Notes: generated by a model not told the origin, from the letters alone. DNA of 64,000 bases from Adineta ricciae (GCA_905250025.1 CAJNOJ010000009.1:682001-746000), one strand, 5' to 3'; shown: positions 1 through 15,190, counted from the first letter of the stretch. Numbers and translations are program-made.

Positions 1-405
1 ATTGTATGTAAATATATTCGTTCTTTTTCAAATACGCATAAAAATTCAGTAGTTAACTTCGTCATAAAATAAATCGATCCGAATGGAAAAAATAAGAACG
101 GTCGCATGTATTAAAAGAAGTTTATTTTCTATTTCTTCGCATTTGTCTTGTATTTTTCGTTCCTTTTACTGGTCATGAGTTTTGTTCTAATTATGAAATA
201 ATGATACGAATAACCCAATCATTTATCTATCAAAAGGAGAAAAATTTGTTTCTCTTTTTACTTATTGCAGTGATGACAGAACATATATGAAGTAAACGAA
301 AGAATACATTTTATCTTATAATTCGTTTTCGTTCACCTAGCAATTTAGATATTCTTATCCAGTACTTGTAAAATACTAAATTCGATGATTTTGTATCAAC
401 TTCAG
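1..405. other. 5' flank or first-intron sequence of the first GPCR gene
   Basis: AT-rich. It ends with an acceptor-like tract immediately before the first recognised exon. A signal-peptide exon was looked for, by analogy with the second copy, and not found. A 31-codon ORF starting at 82 has no clean hydrophobic leader and no clear donor. Confidence 0.35.
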
Positions 406-407
406 AT

Positions 408-3163
408 ATGTCAGCGCCAGCAACGACGTACCAAGCATTGCTGACTACTCAATCTCCCGCATTGCCGGTCTATATTATTACAAGTTTTACTGTATTAAGT
501 ATTTTGTTGGTGTCATACTTACACATGTAATACTTATTTTGCTTGTAGCTACCACATGGCCGGCTATGCAGTACACCAGTCAAACAACTGCTCTTATGTC
601 GAGCCAAGCGACAACAGGCGGAATGTCTACAAGTATCATATCGACTATAATCGCAACTAGTATAATGACTACAGTTGGAACAACTACAGGTGGAATGACT
701 ACAGGTGGAATGACTACAGTGGGATCAACTACAGCCGGAATGACTACAGTTGGAACAACTACAGGTGGAATGACTACAGTGGGATCAAATACGGTCGGAA
801 TGACTACAGTTGGAACAACTACAGGTGGAATGACTACAGTGGGATCAAATACGGTCGGAATGACTACAGTTGGAACAACTACAGCCGGAATGACTACAAT
901 TGGAACAACTACGGTCGGAATGACTACAGTTGGAACAACTACAGCCGGAATGACTACAGTTGGAACAACTACGGTCGGAATGACTACAGTTGGAACAACT
1001 ACGGTCGGAATGACTACAGTTGGAACAACTACAGTTGGAATAGCTATAGTTGGAACTACTATAAATAAGACATCAGCTATCACTGTAACAAATATAGTGC
1101 CTACAAGAAGTATAACTACGCGTGAGGTGATTACAAGTACGTCATTAACCATTATGACGTCAAGGAAAATTACTACGGACGGAATGACGACAGGCGAGAT
1201 GACCACAGGTGAAATGAGTGCAAGCGGGATATCTACACGTTTGACATCAACTATCGTGACGACACGCGAAATTACTACAATTATGACTACAACGTTACTA
1301 CCACGGCACAACTTTTCACTATGGAATCCTGATACTTGCAATAGCGCCAACTTTATTAAGCTATCTAATAATACATGTGTAGCAAAGCAGGATGCACAAG
1401 TATGATGAATATAATTTTGCCGAATCTAGTAATAATCGGTTTTGTCTCTTATGTAGGTCATTGGCTGTGGGCTCGTACACAATCGATCGTTGAGCGATGA
1501 ATACATAGCCTATGGAATATCTCTATATATTAGTTCAACTACTAATTCGACTACTGTACGAAATAATACATGTGTTTTGACACCGAGTGAAATCGACGAT
1601 GCACTTTATAATCGCACGTCAACAAATTTACTGATCAATTCCTATACATCATTAGTTATGATTCAGCAACCAAATCGTGATGATGGCGTATTCATTCTAG
1701 GCGCATCATTCAACCGAGGTATTGGTGGGGACATCGTCGATACAAGAAATAAAGAAAATGTCACACGGTCAAATATATCTGCGGCAGCTATTGTAAATCG
1801 AGAATCTCTGGTTGGTGTCACATCTTTACAAGTGATTATTATTGATAAACCTACGGACTATGAACATGCTGATAATAAGACAAATAAAACAGTTCTTTCA
1901 TCGGTTATTATTGTTAATCTAGAACGAAGCAGATCAAGCGTAACTCCACTACAAATCTCATTATACTTTAATCCTTTAGAAGAATACCAGCACAATGGAA
2001 GTGGAACGCATCTTTGTTCATATCTTAATACAACTACTTCCACCTGGAGTGAAACTGGCTGTTCGAGTGCTCAGTTTTCGGAGGAACATAATCGCTACGA
2101 ATGTACCTGCAATCACACAACATCGTTTGCTCTTGTTTGGTTACCTACATCACTAGAAACAACGAATTATACAAAAGAACTCGATGCACAAGATATTACT
2201 TCACTGATCTTTCAATTAGCCTCCATAATATGCTTTTTAATCATTCTAACACATGCTACTGCCACTCGCATTATCCAGCCAATGCGAAGTATCCCAGCAC
2301 TTAATCTACTTCCGCTGATTTCAACAGCAAGTTCGACAATTTTGTTTATTTTCTTCATCGCTCTCTCACTGACTGTTTATACGCAAACAGCATCTTCAGA
2401 TCAAATTGTTTGTTTTCCGACTTCCATTGTATTAATGTTTATCACATATTTCCTGCTGATATTCATGTTTTGTGCAAAAACAATAACTGGTTACTTTTAT
2501 TTTCTTCGATTTGTTCGACTTTTTCCGCAACCAACTCATCGAAGATTATACCTTATGCTTCTTCTCTCTTTTCTCATTGCTTGCGTATTTGTTTCGTTCG
2601 CAATTGGCTTTTACAGTCAATTATCCTATCAAATCATACGATTATATCCATATAAATTATGCTGGTTCAATCGTCCATCGATTTATTATTTTATGACAAT
2701 ACCAATTGGACTTTCTCTCATCACAAATCTGGTAACAATAAGTTTCGTTGCTAAAAGTATCATCACCCATGCGCGCAATGCTGCGACATCGAAACAAATT
2801 AGTGAACGATTGAGACGTTGTGTAATTGTTCTACTATCATCCTGCATCTTCCAAGGTCTTGGGTGGATATTCGGGCCATTGATTTCGTTTGTTAATCCGA
2901 TGGCTGGAAATGTATTGACATGGTTATTTATTATCATCAATGGTTTAGAAGGTGTTTGGTCGGTAATTTTATATGTGCTTATACGATTACAACGATTAGA
3001 TGAACAGAAGATTGTGTCAGCTGCTATGGAGCTTCCGAAAGCAATTGCGAATGTACCGAAGAAGGTGAAAGATGGTGACAAAGCTGCACTCTCTTCAATG
3101 AAGAATTTGCGCCAACGCGAATCGAGGAATGGTTCAAGTGAAGAGAACAATTGGTTAAAATAA
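408..3163 (+). CDS. Adhesion-type GPCR with Thr-rich stalk (copy 1; 5' end uncertain)
   Basis: Exons 406/408-483, 549-1399 and 1457-3163 (introns of 65 and 57 bp) join in phase to about 877 aa. In order they give a Thr/Gly/Val/Met-rich stalk with a tandem repeat, a GAIN-like region, a GPS motif (paired Cys, then CTCNHTTSFA) and seven membrane helices. TM6 reads QGLGWIFGP and TM7 IINGLEGVWS, both typical of adhesion (class B2) receptors. The cytoplasmic tail is short and basic. It is presumably a surface receptor with a mucin-like extracellular arm; the ligand is unknown. No signal peptide is visible at the Met at 408, and an acceptor AG lies just before the exon, so the true first exon is probably upstream in or beyond 1-405. 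It is closely related to the gene at 5844-9005, including the intron after a DAQ codon run. Confidence 0.8.
665..1039 (+). repeat. In-frame coding minisatellite, 30 bp unit, in receptor stalk
   Basis: Twelve near-identical 30 bp units plus one half unit encode decapeptides of the form MTTVGTTTxG, where x is G, A or V and S/N variants occur. Units 4-5 and 6-7 form an exact 60 bp duplication, which implies recent unequal exchange or slippage. Every unit is a multiple of 3, so copy-number change keeps the frame. The Thr density suggests an O-glycosylated mucin-like rod. Confidence 0.95.
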
Positions 3164-3262
3164 AGATCAATCTCTGTCACAAGCTTCTAGTCATTGAGTT
3201 TTTTCTGAATCCAATTCAATTAATCAGTCTAAAGTGCACTTTTTCTCTATCTAAGTGACATA

Positions 3263-3268
3263 AATAAA
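3263..3268 (+). terminator. Candidate poly(A) signal of first GPCR
   Basis: AATAAA lies 100 bp after the stop codon at 3163 and before the next gene start. Confidence 0.45.
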
Positions 3269-3382
3269 ATATCATTTCGAAAGAAGTTATAATTGAATTT
3301 GTCTTTTGTTGAGAGAATTGTATGTCGAAGATGATTAACAGAAAAACAAAACAGTCGCTTCGAAATAGATCTAGTCGAAAGT

Positions 3383-5077
3383 ATGTGGTGCATGATCGTT
3401 TTGTCTGCAATTGCTTTTCAATCTTTGCCGATCGTCTCCATTAATGAAACTTGTTGGCCAACTGCAAATAATTTAACGTGCGTTCTAAACGATCTACTCT
3501 TGGGATATAATAAATATCAACGGCCTAACTATACTGGTAGAAATTATGCTTCGAAAATTGCAGAAAGAAAAATCGACTATTTTAGGAGATCCGATCCGTG
3601 TAGAAGTTTACTTAATGATTATTAGTCTAGGACCAATTTTTGAATTGGATATGGTTTGTAGTCGATGAGTTTCCATTTGATCATTCTTTATTTTTTGTTA
3701 TTCAAAAACCTTAGTCATTCACAATGAATCTGTTTTTTCGACAAGTATGGACTGATCAACGATTGACATTACCCAATCAAGTATCCAACGTCGCTGTTTC
3801 AACAAAACTACTCAGGTATGATGAGCCGGTTGTCTTTATTTTCTAGTAAACATACATATTTGGATCCAGTGCAATATGGAAGCCTGATACCTTTTTTATA
3901 AATTCACATTCTGCTTACCTTCATACAACGCCAACATTCAATCATCTTTTGCGCATATTAGAAAATGGTCGATTGCTTTACTCCAGTCGGTGTGTATTTT
4001 TGTTATTCTTACTTAAAAAACAAGCTTTTTATGATTGTTGTTTCAGTTTAACAATCAAAGCTTCTTGTTCGAACTTTTTAAAACGATTTCCTCTTGACGT
4101 TCAAATATGTCCACTGGTATTATCTAGCTGTAAGTCGAGTCGGAATCATTTCTTCTGATATATTCGAGTCTATAAAGATGCCTATGGGACGAAAGATATC
4201 ATATACGATTGGAAACTAAATGCAAACAATGGTGTAGAATTTGAACGATTAAAATTATCCCAATTTGATCTATTCGATCATAAAATCTCTCGACGAGAAG
4301 TTCAATTGAATGACCGTTTGTTTTCTACTTCAATCTCGAATTCCTAGAAAAGATTTACTTCATAGGAAATCATTCCGTCCTTCAACTCGATCTCTTCATG
4401 CGTCGAAAAGCTGGGTATTATATTCTACAAGGTTATATCCCGGCAGGATTGTTAGTCATTCTTTCATGGATATCATTTTGGATCGATAGTGAAGCAACAG
4501 CCGATCGAGTTTATATAAGTAAGTAAATCAATAAACAAACAAAGAGAAGTGATTTGTCAAGTTCTTTTTTTTTCAGGTGTAACTTGTGTGTTGAGTTTAA
4601 CAACGCTGACAATGGACATACGTTCATACATTCCAGCTGTACCGTACTTCACTGCGATCGATTACTTTTTTGTCATGTGTTATTTGTTTCTGTTTGCTTC
4701 ATTAATTCAATTCACTGCTGTCCATCGTTATCTTGGCGTATGCTAAACATCTGTACAACGAAATCTTTTTGCATTATTTTTGTTGTTTTTAGTATCGTCA
4801 ATCAATGAAATCTGAGGAGAATCTAAATGAACAACGAAAATCTCCTGTGTTAGAGAAAGCTATGGAGACCAATGTCATTCTGCTAAGAAATGAAGAAAGC
4901 CATTCAACATATTTCCCGCGTCGATCGACATTCAGTGTTATTGTACAAGGTTTGCATTTAATAAGACGAAAAGCGTCTCTACATAAACTTGATGAACACG
5001 CACGCATTGGATTTCCTCTTCTATTTATTCTTTGTAATGGTATTTATTGGTTTATTCTAGTAGTTTATACCGCATAA
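3383..5077 (+). CDS. GABA/glycine-receptor-like Cys-loop channel with altered selectivity filter
   Basis: Nine exons (3383-3536, 3586-3653, 3715-3815, 3870-3989, 4047-4129, 4169-4315, 4366-4518, 4577-4737, 4793-5077) join in phase to 423 aa. There is a signal peptide and a ligand-binding domain with LLLGYNKYQRP, IWKPDTFF and a canonical Cys-loop (C, 13 residues with FPLDVQ, C). RKAGYYILQGYIPAGL and SWISFWI follow in M1, then M2, M3, a loop and M4. The layout is that of GABA-A/glycine receptors. The segment that is normally A-A-P-A-R-V before M2 reads A-T-A-D-R-V: the -2' Pro is lost and the -1' residue is acidic. In this family those changes favour cation passage, so an excitatory channel is inferred. 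Intron 5 (39 bp) is the shortest seen. All exons are open, so the gene is probably functional. Confidence 0.88.
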
Positions 5078-5843
5078 AATCAAGCATTTGTCATAAAATC
5101 AATCCCTTTCGAAATATACTTGATATATAAAACATTTTGAATTAATACCGATGCGATTGACAATATTTGTACATGCTATTCGTATGGTAAAACTCACCGG
5201 CAACATATTTATGTAGCCATTCGTATGTTGTTGATAGGAAGAAGAAAAGCTGAAAACAGATTTTTTGCCATTTTCGCTTTCGGGTGTGATAGATTGTAAA
5301 GAGAAAATTTTCTTCACGGAGCACTAGCAAGGATTTGTTTATAATGATTTCGTTGGTCGAACACAACACATATATGTTGTCAAAATTTAAAAACGTCTTT
5401 TTGTTCTGTTGCCTAATACTTTCCCTCTTTCTGTTCTGCTTATGATTCAACCGAACATCCATGATGTAAAGAAAGTCATGCTTACTTCTTTTCATAGAAT
5501 TTAAAATTGAATGCCTAGATGTCAAGTAATGTCTGTCTAGCATAAACTCGGCATATTACGTATGTATGTTCTTACATTGATCTAAATACATGTAATTGGT
5601 ATATCATCAAGGACCTTTCCATTTTTGTAGTTTGTATTTGAATGAATTAAAACAAACACATGAAAAATTTCATGGAGCGTTAATCCAACTTCTGAATAGC
5701 CTAAAACCAAGTATATAACAGGTTGGCATTTTTGTGTTTTGAGAAGAACATAGCTTTACTTCATTGCTAACAAATAATTTAACTTTGTACTTACGTACTT
5801 TGGTAATTATCGTTTATATGTTAATGTAGATAAATTCGCAAAG
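5078..5843. other. Intergenic spacer, 766 bp
   Basis: AT-rich DNA between the channel stop and the next GPCR start. ORFs on either strand are short, low in complexity and not splice-flanked. It presumably holds the channel 3'UTR and the receptor promoter; no discrete motif was recognised. Confidence 0.5.
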
Positions 5844-8800
5844 ATGAACTTTGTTCAACCGAGATACTATTATATATTACTTTTGGTTATTCTTGGTAGT
5901 CGATCACAATTGACAACAGGTAAACCATGTTTGATTGTGTATTTTAAAATATCCACTAAAAAGTGCGATCTACGAAAATTCGTATCTAGTTCGATTTGCT
6001 AAATTTTGTTTCGTGATGTTGTTATTGCTGACCACATTTAAGATTGAGGAAAACTGTGCGTGTCTAAAACTCGGGATAAGCAGTTTCAGGCACCATGACT
6101 TATACACCCGACAACACAGATCGAAGAAAGCCACAAAGATTATATTCCACATATGTATCGGTATTTCACTGAACTATCACTACTTTCAACGTCACCTGTA
6201 TGTCATATCATAATCAAAGATTCCTTTTTTTCTCCTGCTCTACCCTGGTCAACCAACCTCTTCGACGAATCCCCAAGACGGACTTCATCGATTTTCTCAG
6301 GCTCACATTTGAATACAACTAAAACGAAAGTTCATCAAATTTCCAACGACTGACTTGATGTTTCCAGTCAAAATCCGATGCACATCCGTCACCGGGAATT
6401 TGATTGGATTTGTCGACCTAAGTGATCCCTCCGTACCGATAAACACAACGACTATAGAATGAGTTTGTATAAAAATGTGACCAACCATGCAGGGCTACTT
6501 ACAACAACATCTAATAGACTCTTCTTTTTTATGCACACTATCAATCTCTGTTTCAGACTCTGAAACCACCGCTTCCTTAAACTTAATCACCACAGAAACC
6601 ACAACAACTAGCACTAGCGGTACAAGTTCTTCGATCACCTCGATCACCACTGCAACTACTACTACCACTACCACTAGCAGTAACAGTACAAGTTCTTCGA
6701 CCACCACTGCAACTGCCACTATCACTACCACTAGCAGTAACAGTACAAGTTCTTCGACCACCACTGCAACTGCCACTATCACTACCACTAGCAGTAACAG
6801 TACAAGTTCTTCGACCACCACTGCAACTGCCACTATCACTACCACTAGCAGTAACAGTACAAGTTCTTCGACCACCTCGACCACCAATGCAACTACGACA
6901 ACCACCAGCACGGGCACTAGCAGTATAAGCTCTTCGACTACCTCGACTACCAATGCAACTACCACTACCACGGGCACTAGCAGTGCAAGCTCCTCGACTA
7001 CCAATGCAGCTACCACTATCACGAGCACTAGCATTACAAGTTATATTATAACTTCGACTAGTACCACAGCACCAACGACAACCACTCAGATGATTAGTTC
7101 ACAATCAAGCACAACAACGACGACTGCGGCGGCAGGATTTTATTGTGTGAATTCAACTCATATTTTATTAGTGAATTCCAGTTGTGTGCTGAAGGCTGAT
7201 GCACAGGTATCATAACAGTTTTGGTAATGGGTATATCAAAGTGTCGAGTGATTTTTTCTATTTAGCAATCAAGTTACAACATATTGTTGAATGATACGGT
7301 TAATGCCACAACAGTAGGAGCGAATTTGATTAATTACTTTGAGTCGGTAGCGAATGTAACTTCTACTAACTCGAGCTATATATTAACGTTGAACCGAGTA
7401 GATCAATTGGTCAATAATTTGAATAGTACGAGCTTCACTGTTAATGGAACCTCATCGTTTTTGTTGGTACAAACAACAAGTCAAAACCAATCCGATGACG
7501 TTCTGGTTTTAGGTGCTTCTTTCAGTCCTGACGCGTACGGTCAGGTCGTTAATACTCAAAATAGAGAAAGTATTATCAGCTCGAATATATCCAGTGCTGC
7601 TATCGTCAGTAACGATTCAATAGTGAATGTCAAGTCGATGAGTATATTTATTATTGACAACCCAAGTTTGTACAAAAATGTAGATAACTCAACGAATGAC
7701 ACTTTAGTTATCTCATCGTTAATTGTTGCTTCAGTGAAAAATTTTCCGAATAGATCGAGTTCGGTTAAAATTGCATTATACTTCACTCCAGCATTAGATT
7801 CTCCACAGCCGAGTAATGGAACGTTCCTGTGTTCATTTTATGATACAAGCATGTCTCGATGGAATAGTTCCGGCTGTAGTTCGCCGACATATAATTCAGA
7901 TTTCAAGCGGTATGAATGTAGTTGTAACCATACAACTTCGTTTGCCCTTATTTGGTTACCATCTGGCGTATTAGCGTCTAGTGGACGTAACTTTCGATCG
8001 GCGGATACTGCCTCACTCATTTGCCAATCGTTATCTATAGCGTGCATTTTGGGCATTCTTCTTCATGCCGCTGTGAATCGAGTAATTCATCCTTCGAACC
8101 ATATATCTGCAACTATCATGCTTCCCTTAATATCCTATGCAAGCACAGGCATTCTGTTTGTCTTTTATATTGCTCTCACCATGACTGTATATACTCGCAC
8201 AACATCTGAAAATGAAACACAATGTTTTTTGAGCTCCCGTGTCCTAATGTTTTTCACTTACTTCTTCTTAATCTTTATGTTATGCATCAAAACAAGCATC
8301 GGCTATTTCAATTATTTGCGCTTTGTTCAACTATTCCCGCCGCCATCATATCGACGACTTTTCGTTCTACTTCTCATTTCATTGATACTGGCAGGCGGTT
8401 GGGTTGCTTTCGCAGCTGGCTTCGACTCAAATCCTTCCTACAACATTACACAATTGTACCCCTATCGATTTTGCTGGTTTACTCATACAGTCATCTATTA
8501 TTTTTTAACCATACCTGTCGCAATTTTTCTTCTATTGACATTTATCAACATTATTTATGTTGGCAAGCGCATGATAGAGCATGTGCAACGAGCAACATCT
8601 CCACATCATACATATCAACGAATGAAACAATGTGTGCTAGTTTTAATAGCATCTTCAATTACTCAAGGAGTCGGATGGTTGTTCGGCCCATTTCTTTCGT
8701 TTGTGAGTCCGTCTGGTGCGTCGGTCTTAGAATGGTTTTTCATAATATTTAATGCGTTAGAAGGTGTATGGGCTGTCCTTGCTTACTTAGTTATTCGAGC

Positions 8801-9005
8801 ACAAATAAAACAAGAACAAATACGTGTAACAACAGTAAAGAAATGGGCCAAGGAACCAGTTACGGTAAAGAGCAGACCCAAGGAATCTAACTCACCACCC
8901 GCTCAAAAAGGAACTGGTATCGAAACCAGTGAATTTGAACCTGTGCGTCGAAAGCGACAGAACGATCCGATACAGCGCTTCGATGATTTACGTGACACGA
9001 ACTGA
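5844..9005 (+). CDS. Adhesion-type GPCR with Ser/Thr-rich stalk (copy 2)
   Basis: Exons 5844-5919, 6557-7206 and 7266-9005 join in phase to about 821 aa. Exon 1 encodes a signal peptide (hydrophobic IYYLLLVILG-type core). Exon 2 encodes a Ser/Thr stalk rich in NST sequons. Exon 3 carries the GAIN-like region, a GPS motif (CSCNHTTSFA) and seven helices with QGVGWLFGP (TM6) and IFNALEGVWA (TM7), then a basic tail of about 60 aa. The first intron is 637 bp against about 57 bp for most introns here. The 7TM part is closely similar to the gene at 408-3163, whereas the stalk repeats are unrelated in unit and sequence. The pair is therefore a tandem duplication in which the stalks evolved separately. 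The receptor sits at the cell surface; ligand and G protein are unknown. Confidence 0.87.
5920..6556 (+). other. Unusually long first intron of second GPCR
   Basis: The donor follows ACAACAG at 5919 and the acceptor TTTCAG ends at 6556. Phase is kept (G + AC = Asp). I see no convincing extra exon inside. It may hold regulatory sequence or an alternative first exon. Confidence 0.6.
6667..6876 (+). repeat. In-frame coding minisatellite, 57 bp unit, in receptor stalk
   Basis: Three essentially identical 57 bp copies start at 6667, 6724 and 6781, and a partial fourth starts at 6838. Each encodes TTTSSNSTSSSTTTATATI, including one N-glycosylation sequon (NST). Degenerate Thr/Ser units continue to about 7060. 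The unit length preserves the frame. Confidence 0.93.
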
Positions 9006-9445
9006 CATTTTCCTTTTGTTTAATGTTCTTTTTCTTTCTTGAAATCATCCACAAAAAAAATATTCTAAGCTTTTCTTCGAAAACGACAAACTAGGTGAAC
9101 TGTAGTATAAAAATCTTCCTGTAAAAGAAAACAGTCGATACTTTTTCGTATCATCAACAATACAAGTGATTTTAATTTTATGAAAACTAAGATATTTTCA
9201 CAATTGATAAAATCCAAATTGATATAATTAACTATGAACTGAAGAAAAAGAACAGACAGAGAATTGGCTACACATCAATAAGTCTTCCTAATCTTTCCTA
9301 CAGAAAACAAATCACATTTATGTACAATTGTATCACAGTAAAAATGAGATTGAGATTATAAGAAACAGACAGAAGAAAACAAAACAAATAAGATTTAGAG
9401 ATGAATCCAAACGCTAGCAGCTGTTTTTTCCTCACCTCTCTTGAA
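9006..9445. other. Convergent 3' flanks of GPCR (+) and HP1 (-)
   Basis: A 440 bp AT-rich spacer between two convergent genes. No gene is seen; it presumably holds both 3'UTRs. Confidence 0.5.
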
Positions 9446-10242
9446 TTATCCCTCATTTTGCCGATCATTCCAAGATATTCGAGTTTCGTAGAATTGAATG
9501 ATTTCACCTTCGCAGTACTTTTTCGCTACATCAGCCGGAATCAATTCCATGTTGTCTTCGATGCTCGTAGGAGATTCATAATGAACAAGATAGTGTAATT
9601 GTTGGCCTTTCGTTCGATTAATTCCCAAAACGGCTTGGACTTTGAGACCCTTTTCTAATCCGTACGTGGTCGTGTCCATTTTGGAAGGCTTTTCGGAATT
9701 GGTAGATGAAGCAACTGACTTAGGTGGATCTTCATCTTGTCCATCTTCTTCCTCGTCATCGTCATCTTGAATAACTTTCGTTCGTCGCTTTTTCCGTTGT
9801 TCAGCCCTATTAATTCGTTTTTGTACTTTTTTCGACCTAGTTTTGTCTCGTTGTGCGCGTTTACGAGTGCGTTCTTCTTCACGACGAAATTCTGCTAAAC
9901 GTTCGGGACAGTTCAAACTCGTTGCAGGTATCCATTCATTGGCTGAGTCATCGTAACCGACCCACTTAATGTAATATTCGTATCCACCACCTCGGCGACG
10001 TTTTCGTTTAGCCAGGATTTTCTCCTTGACAAAAGCAATCATGAAAAATACAATGATTGATTAATTCGTTTTCATTTTCAACTTACGACTTCATATTCGC
10101 TACTGGAATTACTATCAGTATCGTCATCGTCGTCATTATTCGATTCGCTTGGTTGAGATTTTTCTTCGTCAATGTCATCGGGTTTCTCTGTGCTAGACGC
10201 GACAGTTTCGTTATCTTCGTCAGCTTGCTTTTCACTGCTCAT
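9446..10242 (-). CDS. HP1: Heterochromatin protein 1 (chromo + chromoshadow domains)
   Basis: Two exons (10087-10242 and 9446-10024; 62 bp intron) give 244 aa. An acidic Ser/Asp/Glu-rich N-terminus of about 50 aa precedes a chromodomain (EKILAKRKRRRGGGYEYYIKWVGY with NEWIPATSL), which binds methylated H3K9. A long basic then acidic hinge of about 80 aa follows (KKVQKRINRAEQRKKRRT, then DDDDEEED). A chromoshadow domain ends near KYCEGEIIQFYETRISW. Aromatic cage positions (Y, W, and Y/F in the YYIKWVGY region) are present. The start chosen is the Met of MSSEKQ, because the upstream in-frame Met gives an unlike-family leader. The protein acts in the nucleus in gene silencing. Confidence 0.93.
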
Positions 10243-13733
<3,491 letters not shown>

Positions 13734-14167
13734 ATAGATCTTCGAGCTTCCTGGTTTTGTTTGCCCGTGTTATTTGTGTGTGAATGCATGAATCTCATAT
13801 CTATTTTGCTGTGGTTTTTTACGTTTTTATACCAATCGTTTTTAATCTCATGTTTTGACTTTACATCTGATAAAATATTCGAACTAGTCCTTGTTATCCA
13901 TTTATCTTTTCTACTCAATAAGTCATCTATCGATGATAGGAAGTTTTCGTCAAGACAATCTATCTGGTACGAGATATCTATATAGATAATCATCGATATG
14001 ACAAGTTCAAGATATGTAGGAATCAGTGCTCGTCATCGAGTCGTAAAGCTGCTCTTTGATCTCTTCGTGTGTTTAATGGAGTATGACAATTGAGTCAGTG
14101 ATCTTAGATCGATCGATTCTAGTCGATGTGTCGCGTTATGAGCTATAAATATGTACAATCAAGGTGA

Positions 14168-14173
14168 AATAAA
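14168..14173 (+). terminator. Candidate poly(A) signal of SEC23
   Basis: AATAAA about 435 bp after the SEC23 stop. It is rather far, so nearer weak variants could be used instead. Confidence 0.3.
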
Positions 14174-14702
14174 TAATTTAACTTGAAGAAACAAAACAGA
14201 AACCAAGAGAACAAATTGTCAATATTTTCTCCGTACGATTCGATAATTAGTTTGTTCGGAACTTGATCAACAAGTGACATTCTCACTTATTTTCTTCTTC
14301 TCTTCTCTATACGAGCCATAAGACATTATCTTGGAAGCGACACGTGTAAATTTAATCCTAAAAAGAGTAATTGAAAAGAAAAAGAAGGGAAACTCTGTAT
14401 CTAACCAAATGGCATGACAGAAATGAACACAAATAGTAACGGAAATGAATGACGTTGATAATGATCAACGAGAATGGTGTGTTTATGAGAAGAGAAATAT
14501 GTATGCACATGCTTGTCTGCTGTTTACGTTGATTATAGTGCGTGTTTTTAATAGCAAGTCGCATGTTGTAGGTTATTCTAACAATGTCACTGCACGCAGA
14601 GAATCCGATTAAAAATTGCGAATTGCAATAAACTTTCCCATTTGTTTCTTTCTAATTCATTCATGTTCGTCGTTCTATGTCAATGAATTCCTTAAGGCGA
14701 TA

Positions 14703-15190
14703 AGAAGAAGAAGAGAAGGAGGAAGAAGAAGAAGCTTTGTATCGAAATATTCTTTTTGTGTCTGTCACTTTTGACTTCTAATAACAAATCGATTTATAGG
14801 ACAGAAAACATCGATGTGAAAATGATAAACGATTAGATGTTTACAGATCTGTCGACATCTAATCAAGTGATCTAATCTGTAAAGCGATTCTTTGTTCGTG
14901 TGTTTGACATGCAATGATGGCGAGAAGACAACTTGTATAAGTCTGCTCTTTTGTGTTTCAAAGGCATCAAGCACTTTTCCTAGTCTTACAGGCAATCAAA
15001 AAGTCTGTTGTGCAGTGTATGTGAGTGTGTGCAGATAGGAAAGATAATCGAACGAGACGTTCACTATGTGTTCAAAAGGAAAATGAGAAAAGAAGCAAAG
15101 AAAAAGATCCATTAAAAGAGAAATGATGAACTTCTCTTTGAGTTTTTCCTCCTCCTCCTCCTTCTTCTTCTTTTTCCTTTATTCTTCCTT
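14703..15190. repeat. Complementary GAA/GGA and TCC/TTC tracts (imperfect inverted repeat)
   Basis: An all-purine tract of GAA/GGA repeats at about 14703-14734 is followed some 410 bp later by a pyrimidine tract of TCC/TTC repeats at about 15147-15190. The two could pair with each other. Another C/T-rich tract lies at about 15444-15475, upstream of the nicotinic gene. This is low-complexity sequence; a function is not shown. Confidence 0.55.

Noticed and set aside
580..1350. Long minus-strand ORF of VVIPTVVVPTVV repeats
   Set aside because: It is the antisense of the Thr-rich coding minisatellite. Its openness follows from the 30 bp period, and the plus strand fits a spliced adhesion GPCR.
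3540..3625. Apparent frameshift or early stop in the Cys-loop gene
   Set aside because: A 49 bp intron (3537-3585) restores the conserved NYTGDPIRVEVYL reading, so the stop at 3625 lies in an unused frame.
6495..7034. Minus-strand Val/Leu-rich ORF
   Set aside because: Antisense of the 57 bp stalk repeat; no start context or splice partners.
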